DNA of 64,000 nucleotides. Origin: Mucispirillum schaedleri ASF457. Its GTDB lineage: Bacteria; Chrysiogenota; Deferribacteres; Deferribacterales; Mucispirillaceae. A program made the translations under genes and the position numbers. The notes beneath the pieces are model-generated. The model ran no database searches. It was not told the origin of the DNA and saw only the letters and a program-made list of their open reading frames with translations. Location: the NCBI RefSeq assembly GCF_000487995.2, contig NZ_CP097562.1, forward strand, positions 1,609,001-1,673,000, written 5' to 3'. This document shows, in pieces, positions 1-7,045 of this stretch (position 1 is its first letter; every line of letters begins with the position of its first letter).

Positions 1-1
1 A

Positions 2-976
2 CAGCAGGAGCAGGCTAAAACTCAGGCAGAATTAAATGCAGAAAGAATGGCTGCTGTAATAAAGGCAGTAGGGCTTGATAAATTTACTGATTTGCTTGAA
101 GATATAGGCGATATAAAAAAACAGCTTGCTAATATGCAGAGCAATATAGCCGATAACATAGTTATAGATTTACCTGCAAAATTAAAAGATTATCATGCAC
201 TGTTTATTAAAAATGGTGTAGATGATATAATTTCTTACAGGTTATTAAAAGATATTGAAGCAAGAATTGAGGGAAAAGAGGCAACATCTGCTCAGATAAA
301 AAGCATAGCAGTAGATAAACTTGCAGAGCTTATACCTGTTGAGAAAAACTATTATGATGTTATGATTAATAAAATAGTGGCTCTTGCAGGTCCAACAGGT
401 GTTGGCAAAACTACAACTATTGCAAAAATTGCAGCTACTATGACATTAAAATACGGCAAAAAAGTATGCCTTATTACAGTTGATAATTTTAGAATAGGTG
501 CTGTTGAGCAGTTGAAAACTTATGCTGAAATAGTTAATCTTCCCCTTTATGTTGCCACAAGTCCTGAAGAGCTTTTGCGTGTTGTTGCAAAAGTGAAAGA
601 TAAATATGACAGTGTATTAATAGATTCTATGGGGCGTGGTCAGTTTGATACAGGTCAGATAACAGGCATTAGAGATTTTTTAAAAATAGATTCCCGCATA
701 ACTACGACATTAGTGCTTTCTATGGCATCAAACCATATAGAGCTTTATGATACATTTGAAAGATATGAGGTTTTAGAGCCAGATTATCTTATTTTTACAA
801 AGCTGGACGAAACGAAATATTTTGGACCGCTTATAAACATTCCTGTAAAAAAGAAGCTGCCGCTTTTGCTTGTTACAACAGGTCAGAATGTGCCTGATGA
901 TATGGAAATACCAGATGGCAGGAAAATTGCTAAGAGAATGTTACAGGAAATACCTACTTTATGGAGCGACAAATGA
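2..976 (+). CDS. flhF: Flagellar biosynthesis GTPase FlhF (5' partial)
   Basis: This is an SRP-type GTPase that, with FlhG, controls placement and number of flagella at the inner membrane. The reading frame is open back to base 2, so the true start and the N-terminal B domain lie outside the window. What is visible is the helical N domain followed by the G domain. The G1 loop reads GPTGVGKTTT, followed by DNFR (G2 region), DSMGR (the G3 position, usually D-x-x-G-R) and TKLDE (G4). The gene overlaps flhG by 4 bases if flhG starts at 973, which supports translational coupling in the motility operon. The family call is firm from the P-loop, the TKLDE motif and the flhG-fliA neighbourhood. Confidence 0.95.
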   Translation, partial: QQEQAKTQAELNAERMAAVIKAVGLDKFTDLLEDIGDIKKQLANMQSNIADNIVIDLPAKLKDYHALFIKNGVDDIISYRLLKDIEARIEGKEATSAQIKSIAVDKLAELIPVEKNYYDVMINKIVALAGPTGVGKTTTIAKIAATMTLKYGKKVCLITVDNFRIGAVEQLKTYAEIVNLPLYVATSPEELLRVVAKVKDKYDSVLIDSMGRGQFDTGQITGIRDFLKIDSRITTTLVLSMASNHIELYDTFERYEVLEPDYLIFTKLDETKYFGPLINIPVKKKLPLLLVTTGQNVPDDMEIPDGRKIAKRMLQEIPTLWSDK

Positions 977-1818
977 CAGATCAGGCATTTACTTTGAGAA
1001 GAAGAGCATGGGAAGCTAACAGAAACAGCCATTATATTTCCGTATCCAGTGGAAAAGGCGGTGTTGGTAAAACTAACTTTACAGTTAACTTTGCATGCCA
1101 GCTGGCAAATCTTGGCAAGAAAGTTCTTGTATTTGATGCAGACTTAGGTCTTGCTAATGTGGATATTATGTTATCTTTATCAGTTACAGCTACAATAAAA
1201 AAATATTTAGAAGGCAGAGCAACTATTGATGATATTTTAAAAAAGAATATTTACGGTTTTGATGTTTTTCCAGCATCAAGCGGTTTTATGGAACTTGCTC
1301 ATTTATCAGATGAAGATTTTGATAAAATATTTAATATTTTTATTACTCTTGATGACAGATATGATTTTATAATATTTGATACTGGTGCGGGTATTTCTGA
1401 TGCTGTTGTCAGGTTCAGCTCAATTTCAGATACAATAATTGTTGTAACTCAGCCTGAGCCTACTGCTATAACTGATGCTTATGCTTTTATGAAAGTTATT
1501 AAGCAGACTTATGATATTAAACTTGTTAATGTTGTTTTTAACAGGGTAGATGATATACAAAATTCAGACAATGTTTTTGCAAGCCTTAAAAATGTTGCAT
1601 CTAAATTTTTAAGTATGGATTTGCGTCTTTTAGGTCATCTTCGTGATGATAAAAATGTTCGTAAAGCTATCAGGGCTCAAAAACCTGTAAGTATATTAGA
1701 CCCAAAAACAGCATTCTCAAAAGATATACAGGACTGTGCCAGACGCTTTATAGGAGCACCTGTAGAAAAACAAAAAAGTGCCAATGTTTATGATTTATTT
1801 AAAGGAGTATTTAAATGA
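973..1818 (+). CDS. flhG: FlhG/YlxH MinD-family ATPase, flagellar number regulator
   Basis: This is a ParA/MinD-type ATPase that antagonises FlhF and limits flagellar number. The deviant Walker A motif SGKGGVGKTN lies near the N terminus, followed by DADLGLANVDIML (switch I region) and FIIFDTGAGI (Walker B). A basic N-terminal stretch (LRRRAWEANR) corresponds to the region that in known FlhG proteins stimulates the FlhF GTPase. Two starts are possible: ATG 961 (16-base overlap with flhF) or ATG 973 (ATGA overlap). I prefer 973 because GGAG at 963-966 is correctly spaced for it. Gene order flhF-flhG-fliA is typical of polar flagellates. Confidence 0.93.
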   Translation: MTDQAFTLRRRAWEANRNSHYISVSSGKGGVGKTNFTVNFACQLANLGKKVLVFDADLGLANVDIMLSLSVTATIKKYLEGRATIDDILKKNIYGFDVFPASSGFMELAHLSDEDFDKIFNIFITLDDRYDFIIFDTGAGISDAVVRFSSISDTIIVVTQPEPTAITDAYAFMKVIKQTYDIKLVNVVFNRVDDIQNSDNVFASLKNVASKFLSMDLRLLGHLRDDKNVRKAIRAQKPVSILDPKTAFSKDIQDCARRFIGAPVEKQKSANVYDLFKGVFK

Positions 1819-2021
1819 TTACATCTCTTAAATATTATCCTATATTAATCGCATCTGTTGTTATGATGGCATCGTTTTTATTTAAAATACTTTTAGTGCC
1901 AGACTTGAAAGTAACATATTTTGCAAGAGATATTGTTTTATTTTTTATAGTTTATTATGTGGTAAAAGTATTAACAAACAGTCTTACAAGAATACTTAAA
2001 AACTATTGGAAAATCCTTTAA
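1815..2021 (+). CDS. Small two-helix membrane protein between flhG and fliA
   Basis: This is a 68-residue protein that I do not recognise. The first hydrophobic stretch (about residues 7-28) and the second (about 37-55, with FFIVYYVVKV) suggest two transmembrane helices, with a basic C terminus (LTRILKNYWK). The start ATG overlaps the flhG stop as ATGA and the next gene begins 15 bases downstream, so it is embedded in the motility operon and probably co-translated. Position suggests a role linked to flagellar assembly, but nothing in the sequence assigns one. Confidence 0.7.
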   Translation: MITSLKYYPILIASVVMMASFLFKILLVPDLKVTYFARDIVLFFIVYYVVKVLTNSLTRILKNYWKIL

Positions 2022-2035
2022 TTCAGGAGCAGTAG

Positions 2036-2749
2036 GTGGAAAAGTTTAGTGAAGAAGAAAAGCAGAATATTGTAGCGGAATTTCTGCCTAAGATAAAGTC
2101 ATGGACAATCAGACTTAAAGGGACACTGCCAGACAGTGTTGAAGTTGATGACCTTTTTTCTGCTGCTTCTATTGGTTTAATAGAAGCAATGGATAGATTT
2201 GACAAAAGCCGCAATATTAGTTTCAGCACTTTTGCAGAAAGACGAATAAAAGGTGCTATATTAGATTCTTTACGCAATCTGGATTTTCTGCCTAGAAATG
2301 TTAGAACAAGATTAAAAGCCCTTGATGCAGCTGTTAATGAGCTGGCAGGAAAACTTGGAAGAAAACCAACAGTTCAGGAAATAATAGATAACACTGAATA
2401 CAGTGAAGAAGACATTTATCGTCTTATGGGTTTACAAGAAAATGAAAAAATGTTATCATTAGATGAAACTGTTGGTGACGGAGACGATACAAGCCTTGTA
2501 GATTTCGTAAGAAGCACTGGACTAACGCCAGAAGATGAAGTTATGAAAACTAATCTTATAGAAAGAATGGCAGAAGAAATAGATAAACTTTCTGAAAAAG
2601 AGCGTCAGGTAGTCACTCTTTATTATTATGAAGAGCTTACAATGAAAGAGGTTGCAGAAGTTTTAAATATTACAGAATCAAGAGTATCACAAATTCATAC
2701 ATCAGCTACACAGAAGTTAAAAAGGAGGCTAAAAGATATTTATGAATAA
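2036..2749 (+). CDS. fliA: Flagellar sigma factor FliA (sigma-28)
   Basis: This alternative sigma factor directs RNA polymerase to late flagellar and chemotaxis promoters. It shows region 2 (VDDLFSAASIGLIEAMDRFDKSRNI, FSTFAERRIKGAILDSLR), region 3 (residues about 100-150) and a region 4 helix-turn-helix (LTMKEVAEVLNITESRVSQIHTSA). Length, 237 residues, is normal for FliA/WhiG sigma factors. The start is GTG 2036, preceded by AGGAG at 2025-2029 with six bases of spacing. It overlaps cheB by 8 bases. No flgM (anti-sigma) gene is in the window. Confidence 0.95.
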   Translation: MEKFSEEEKQNIVAEFLPKIKSWTIRLKGTLPDSVEVDDLFSAASIGLIEAMDRFDKSRNISFSTFAERRIKGAILDSLRNLDFLPRNVRTRLKALDAAVNELAGKLGRKPTVQEIIDNTEYSEEDIYRLMGLQENEKMLSLDETVGDGDDTSLVDFVRSTGLTPEDEVMKTNLIERMAEEIDKLSEKERQVVTLYYYEELTMKEVAEVLNITESRVSQIHTSATQKLKRRLKDIYE

Positions 2750-3881
2750 AATAAAAGTCTTAATTGTAGATGATTCTATTTTTATGAGAAAGGCACTAGA
2801 GTCTTTACTTTCAGGTGAACCAGATATTGAAATAGTAGGGCTTGCTAAAAATGGTAAAGAAGGTGTTGAAATGGCAGAGCAGTTTCACCCAGATGTTATT
2901 ACCATGGATATAGAGATGCCTACAATGGATGGTATTACAGCCTTAGAAATGATTATGAAAAAAAATCCGACACCTGTGATTATGGTAAGCTCGCTTACAA
3001 AAGAAGGGGCAGATGCTACATTAAAAGCATTAGATTTAGGTGCTGTTGATTTTATGACAAAAGATTCTCAGTCATTTGGCGGAGCAGATATTGAGAAAGG
3101 CTTAAAAGATAAAATTAGAAAATTTGCAAGAAATAAAGGGGTTTTAAGGCTTTTCTCTCATTCAAGCTCTTCCCAGTCTCATCAAACTCCGTCATATAAA
3201 TTATCAGGGACACTTGCATCTCATACTCCAAATGTTCAAACACCATTTGCTCATACTGCTCAAAGTGGCAATACTGATGGCTCAAAAAGAGTTGTTGTAA
3301 ATAAAACAGGTATAAAAAGAATTGTAGCACTTGGCACATCAACTGGCGGTCCACAGTCGCTGCAAAGAGTTATTCCATTACTTCCTGCTGATTTAGGAGT
3401 GCCTGTTGTTGTTACTCAGCACATGCCGCCAAACTTTACACAGTCTCTTGCTTCAAGACTTAATACTTTATCTAAAGTAGAAGTAGTAGAGGCTCAAGGA
3501 AAAGAAAAATTAGAGCCAAATGTGGTATATATTGCAAAAGGTGGATACCATTTAAAATTTAAAAAAGTTGGACCATCTGTTTATACAGAGCTTTCAACAG
3601 AGCCTAGCAATGTATTTAACATTCCCGGAGTTGATGTAATGGTTGATTCTATTGCAGAATTATACGGCAAAGAGTGTTTAGGTGTTATTATGACAGGTAT
3701 GGGAAGCGACGGCTGCAAAGGTTTAACTAATCTTAAAAGAATGGGTGGCACAATTATTGCACAAGATGAACCAACATGTATTGTGTATGGTATGCCAAGA
3801 GCAGTTGTTGAAGCTGGTATTGCAGATGAAATTGTTCCGCTTGATGAAATAGCTGCAAGAATTTCCTACCATGTTAAATAA
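2742..3881 (+). CDS. cheB: Chemotaxis response regulator protein-glutamate methylesterase CheB
   Basis: CheB removes methyl groups from (and deamidates) chemoreceptors when phosphorylated by CheA, resetting sensitivity. The N-terminal receiver (about 1-125) has DD at the acidic pocket and the phospho-Asp in VITMDIEMPTMDG. A Ser/Gln-rich linker (about 140-180) leads to the esterase domain with Ser in LGTSTGGPQS, His in TQHMPPNFT and Asp in GMGSDGCKG. It is full length at 379 residues. Its partner methyltransferase, cheR, lies about 12 kb downstream in a separate cluster rather than next to it. Confidence 0.96.
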   Translation: MNKIKVLIVDDSIFMRKALESLLSGEPDIEIVGLAKNGKEGVEMAEQFHPDVITMDIEMPTMDGITALEMIMKKNPTPVIMVSSLTKEGADATLKALDLGAVDFMTKDSQSFGGADIEKGLKDKIRKFARNKGVLRLFSHSSSSQSHQTPSYKLSGTLASHTPNVQTPFAHTAQSGNTDGSKRVVVNKTGIKRIVALGTSTGGPQSLQRVIPLLPADLGVPVVVTQHMPPNFTQSLASRLNTLSKVEVVEAQGKEKLEPNVVYIAKGGYHLKFKKVGPSVYTELSTEPSNVFNIPGVDVMVDSIAELYGKECLGVIMTGMGSDGCKGLTNLKRMGGTIIAQDEPTCIVYGMPRAVVEAGIADEIVPLDEIAARISYHVK

Positions 3882-3942
3882 ATTTATTAATCAAGCTGAA
3901 TAAACTTGTTAATAAGGTTAAATAAACTGGTAAATAAAATAT
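3877..3942 (+). repeat. Three degenerate 22-bp tandem repeats at the cheB-fliM junction
   Basis: The last bases of cheB run into three head-to-tail 22-base units (3877-3898, 3899-3920, 3921-3942), each beginning AATAAA and containing a T/G-TTAAT-like core. They sit just before the predicted fliM promoter. The units are imperfect, and low complexity in AT-rich DNA could produce part of the similarity. Confidence 0.5.
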
Positions 3943-3946
3943 TTAA

Positions 3947-3976
3947 TTGACTATTGTCATAAAATAATTGTAATAT
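3947..3976 (+). promoter_or_regulatory. Predicted sigma-70-type promoter before fliM
   Basis: TTGACT (3947-3952) and TAATAT (3971-3976) are 18 bases apart in the only sizeable gap (149 bases) inside the first motility cluster. A better -10 hexamer, TATAAT, lies at 3974-3979 but at a 21-base spacing. This suggests an internal start for fliM-fliN and downstream che genes. Confidence 0.4.
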
Positions 3977-4030
3977 AATGACATAAGTGCCTAGTTTAGA
4001 AGTAAATTAGTGCTTATATAAAGGTGATTA

Positions 4031-5062
4031 ATGGCTGATATATTAAGTCAGGATGAAATTGATGCTCTGTTATCAACTGTTTCAGATGAACCAGCAGGCG
4101 AAGGAAGCGGTGGCGATAGTGGTGATGATTTTGATGACTTTGCCCCTGATTTTGTCCCGAAAAAAATATCTGTATATGATTTTAGACGGCCAGACAGGGT
4201 TTCAAAAGAGCAGCTTCGTTCTATTAGAAACCTGCATGATAAGTTTGCAAGAAACTTCAGCTCAAATTTATCAAGTTTTTTAAGGACAATAACAGATATT
4301 TCTCTTGTGGGTGTTGACCAGATGACTTATGGTGAATTCCTTATGTCACTGCCTGACCCAACAAGCTTTAATATTATCTCTATGATACCTTTACAAGGCA
4401 ATGCTGTTTTAGAGATTAACCCGTCACTTATCTTTCCAATAGTAGATAAGCTTTTAGGCGGGCAGGGGCTGCCGCTTTTCCATGTGCGAGAGCTTACGCC
4501 TTTGGAAATGACTATTATAGACAGTATTATTACACTTATTTTAAAAGATTTGGAAGATGTATGGAAACAGATTATTCCAAATGTAAGGCTTAAAAAAGAG
4601 TTAAGTGAAAACAGTCCGCATGTCATACAAATTGTTGCACAAAATGAAGTAGTTGTGCTTGTAGTATTTGAGGTTAAGTTTGGTGAGGCTACTGGTATGA
4701 TGAATATTTGTCTTCCAGCACTTATTTTAGAGCCAATACTTAATAAAATAAGCTCTCAGGACTGGCTTATTGGAGCAAAAAAAGGCAGGTCAGGTGAATA
4801 TGAATCCCGCATATTAGAGCTGCTTGAAAATATTAATGTGCCATTAATTGTAGAGCTTGGCAGAACAAAATTAAAAATAGGGGAAATACTTAATTTAAGA
4901 GAAAACGATACAGTTATTCTCAGTAAAAAAGCAAAACGCCCTTTAAATATATATATTAGTAATAAACAGAAATTTTTTGGAGCTTTGGGTATTCTTGGTA
5001 TAAAAAAAGCTATCAAGATAACAAGAGCAACTACGGAGCAGGATGATGACAGAAACGGTTAA
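4031..5062 (+). CDS. fliM: Flagellar motor switch protein FliM
   Basis: FliM is the C-ring protein that binds CheY-P and sets rotation direction. The N-terminal peptide LSQDEIDALL is the CheY-P docking motif, followed by an acidic Gly/Ser-rich linker (about 22-45). The central CheC-like domain (about 50-235) includes the conserved FARNFSSNLSSFLR and a GGQG loop. The C-terminal SpoA/FliN-like domain spans about 250-330. An AAGGTG ribosome-binding site lies just before the ATG. The end overlaps the next switch gene by 20 bases, consistent with coupled synthesis of the two C-ring subunits. Confidence 0.95.
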   Translation: MADILSQDEIDALLSTVSDEPAGEGSGGDSGDDFDDFAPDFVPKKISVYDFRRPDRVSKEQLRSIRNLHDKFARNFSSNLSSFLRTITDISLVGVDQMTYGEFLMSLPDPTSFNIISMIPLQGNAVLEINPSLIFPIVDKLLGGQGLPLFHVRELTPLEMTIIDSIITLILKDLEDVWKQIIPNVRLKKELSENSPHVIQIVAQNEVVVLVVFEVKFGEATGMMNICLPALILEPILNKISSQDWLIGAKKGRSGEYESRILELLENINVPLIVELGRTKLKIGEILNLRENDTVILSKKAKRPLNIYISNKQKFFGALGILGIKKAIKITRATTEQDDDRNG

Positions 5063-5957
5063 TTTTATTAACAGCCCCGGCTTAGAAAAGTTTTCAGGGC
5101 TTATTGTTTCTACATTTGCATCTTCTTTATCAGCCATAAGCTCTAGAACAGTAAATTTATCTCTTAGTGAGATGGTAAAATGTGATGCAGATACACTGTT
5201 TGCTGCTTATGAAAATGAAACACTTGTTGTTTCAAAAGAAGATAATGGCGATTATGAAACAGGGCTGCTTTTTAGAACAAGAGATATTACAAAACTTGCA
5301 GACTTTATGCTTGCAGGTGACGGCGAAAGTAAAGACGAAATAGATGATGATACAAAAGATGCAGTGCAGGAATTAACTTCTCAACTGCTCAGCAGTTTAA
5401 ATGTTCCATTTGAGGAAGCATTTACTAACAAGTTTTCATTTAAAAGTGAAGATGTTATTAAAAATACATCATCAGCTCTTTTTCAATGTGCTGAATACTA
5501 CTGTATAGATTTAGCAGGTGATGTTGATGGTGCAGAGTTAAATTTCAGGTTTGTATGTGATACAAATATTGAAGGAAAATTGGGCGGTCAGGATGATGGC
5601 AATTTAATTAATGACGGCAGTATTGAAGCTCTGCTTGGAAATGCAGGCATATCATTTGATGATGAACCCCCTGCAGAAAGCAGCGGCAATACACCGAAAA
5701 ATCTTGATTTGCTGCTGGATATTGATATACCTATAAGTGTAAGAATGGGCAGTGCTAAATTATTTTTAAAAGATATTTTAGGATTAGGACCAGGAAACAT
5801 TGTGGAATTAGAGCAAAATGCTGATGACCCTATTGAACTTGCAATTAATGACAAGGTGATTGCAAGAGGGGAAGTTGTTATTGTTGATGGCTATTTTGGT
5901 TTTAGAATTAAAGAGATTGTCAGCAAGGCAGAAAGAATTAGAAAATTAAAAGATTGA
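5043..5957 (+). CDS. fliN: Flagellar motor switch protein FliN/FliY-type, long form
   Basis: The C-terminal 85 residues form a SpoA domain (LDLLLDIDIPISVRMGSAKLFLKDILGLGPGNIVELE and VIARGEVVIVDGYFGFRI), the hallmark of FliN in the C-ring. FliN is usually 80-150 residues; here about 200 additional N-terminal residues resemble the CheC-like middle region of FliM/FliY. I see no clean copy of the CheC phosphatase signature E-x-x-N: the equivalent region reads DAVQELTSQLLSSLN. So it looks like a FliY-architecture protein, probably without CheY-P phosphatase activity (inference). Start ATG 5043 or 5046; the fliM overlap supports either. Confidence 0.88.
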   Translation: MMTETVNFINSPGLEKFSGLIVSTFASSLSAISSRTVNLSLSEMVKCDADTLFAAYENETLVVSKEDNGDYETGLLFRTRDITKLADFMLAGDGESKDEIDDDTKDAVQELTSQLLSSLNVPFEEAFTNKFSFKSEDVIKNTSSALFQCAEYYCIDLAGDVDGAELNFRFVCDTNIEGKLGGQDDGNLINDGSIEALLGNAGISFDDEPPAESSGNTPKNLDLLLDIDIPISVRMGSAKLFLKDILGLGPGNIVELEQNADDPIELAINDKVIARGEVVIVDGYFGFRIKEIVSKAERIRKLKD

Positions 5958-6016
5958 CATATTTAAAAATAATGAATAAATATAAAGGATACTAACCTAT
6001 AATTGCGGAGGTTTAA

Positions 6017-6394
6017 ATGGGTTACGAACAATCAATAATTACTGTTGATGATTCTTCTACAATGAGAAGAATTATTAAAAATACTCTTCAAAAGCTTGGT
6101 TTTGAAACAATACTCGAAGCAGGAAATGGTGTAGAAGCTCTGGAAGTCATGTCTAAAAATAAAGTAGATATGATTGTTACAGACTGGAATATGCCTGAAA
6201 TGGATGGACTTACATTTGTTAAAGCTGTTCGTGCAAAAGATGAGTATAAAGATTTACCTATTTTAATGATTACAACAGAAGCTGCAAAAGAAGATATTTT
6301 AACAGCATTACGCAGCGGTGTAAATAACTATGTTGTAAAACCTTTTACCCCTGAAACATTACAAGAAAAGGTATTTAAATTACTGGATTTATAA
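6017..6394 (+). CDS. cheY: Chemotaxis response regulator CheY
   Basis: This is a single receiver domain of 125 residues that is phosphorylated by CheA and binds FliM. It has the acidic pair in VDDSSTMRRI, the phospho-Asp in VTDWNMPEMDG (the W-N-M-P-E-M-D-G block is highly CheY-like), the switch Thr in MITTEA and the conserved Lys in VVKPFTPETL. GGAGG at 6006-6010 precedes the ATG. The gene follows the switch genes by 59 bases and is followed after one base by a CheZ-like gene, linking the signal with its probable terminator. Confidence 0.96.
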   Translation: MGYEQSIITVDDSSTMRRIIKNTLQKLGFETILEAGNGVEALEVMSKNKVDMIVTDWNMPEMDGLTFVKAVRAKDEYKDLPILMITTEAAKEDILTALRSGVNNYVVKPFTPETLQEKVFKLLDL

Positions 6395-6395
6395 A

Positions 6396-7028
6396 ATGAG
6401 CGAGTTCAAAGACCTGAATGAATTATTGAGCATAGCACGCAACATTAATGAAGGCAAATATGATGTTGTAGATGTTACTGTTGAGCCTGAAAGTGAGCTT
6501 TATGATATAGCTCAGTATTTTAATGATTCATTAAAAAAATTACAGACTGTTTCATCAGCTATAGAAGGGGCATACAGCGATTTGCCTGCTTTTGAAAAAG
6601 TGCTTAACGGTGTAATTAATGATTCTAAAAGTGCATCAGAAGATGTTCTGGCATTTGTAGATAAGATAAACTTTAATATTGATGATATTAAGGAAAATCT
6701 TGAGCTTGTTAGGCAGTTTATAACATCAGGGGATTATGCGCGTGCTGGCGGTATGATTGACAGGCTGTCAGAGTGTGCTATTCAAGGTCAAGATATATGC
6801 TGCGATATAGTTTCTTCCTTAGAGTTTAAAGAAGTAACTAAATCTAAGATTAATGAAAGCATAAAAGTAGTAAACTCATTAGAAGAAAAACTGGCATCTG
6901 TTTTAATAAAACTGGGTATTAAGCAGAATGTTATAGATGTTGATGTTTTAGATAAATTTAAAGATACTAAAGAAATATTGCAAGACCAAGATTTAGTTGA
7001 TAGACTCCTTAAAGAATTTGGTGTATAA
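6396..7028 (+). CDS. cheZ: CheZ-like CheY-P phosphatase with altered catalytic motif
   Basis: CheZ dephosphorylates CheY-P. This 210-residue protein is predicted largely helical, and its last 15 residues (about 196-210, QDQDLVDRLLKEFGV) closely match the C-terminal CheY-docking peptide of CheZ. The region SLEFKEVTKSKI (141-152) aligns by eye with the FQDLTGQ motif of the four-helix bundle. Against that motif the catalytic Asp is Glu146 and the catalytic Gln is Ser150. Fold and docking seem kept while the residue that positions the attacking water is not. It lies between cheY and cheA, one base after cheY. The CheZ assignment rests on motif and context. Confidence 0.75.
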   Translation: MSEFKDLNELLSIARNINEGKYDVVDVTVEPESELYDIAQYFNDSLKKLQTVSSAIEGAYSDLPAFEKVLNGVINDSKSASEDVLAFVDKINFNIDDIKENLELVRQFITSGDYARAGGMIDRLSECAIQGQDICCDIVSSLEFKEVTKSKINESIKVVNSLEEKLASVLIKLGIKQNVIDVDVLDKFKDTKEILQDQDLVDRLLKEFGV

Positions 7029-7045
7029 GGAAAGCAGGTGAATAT

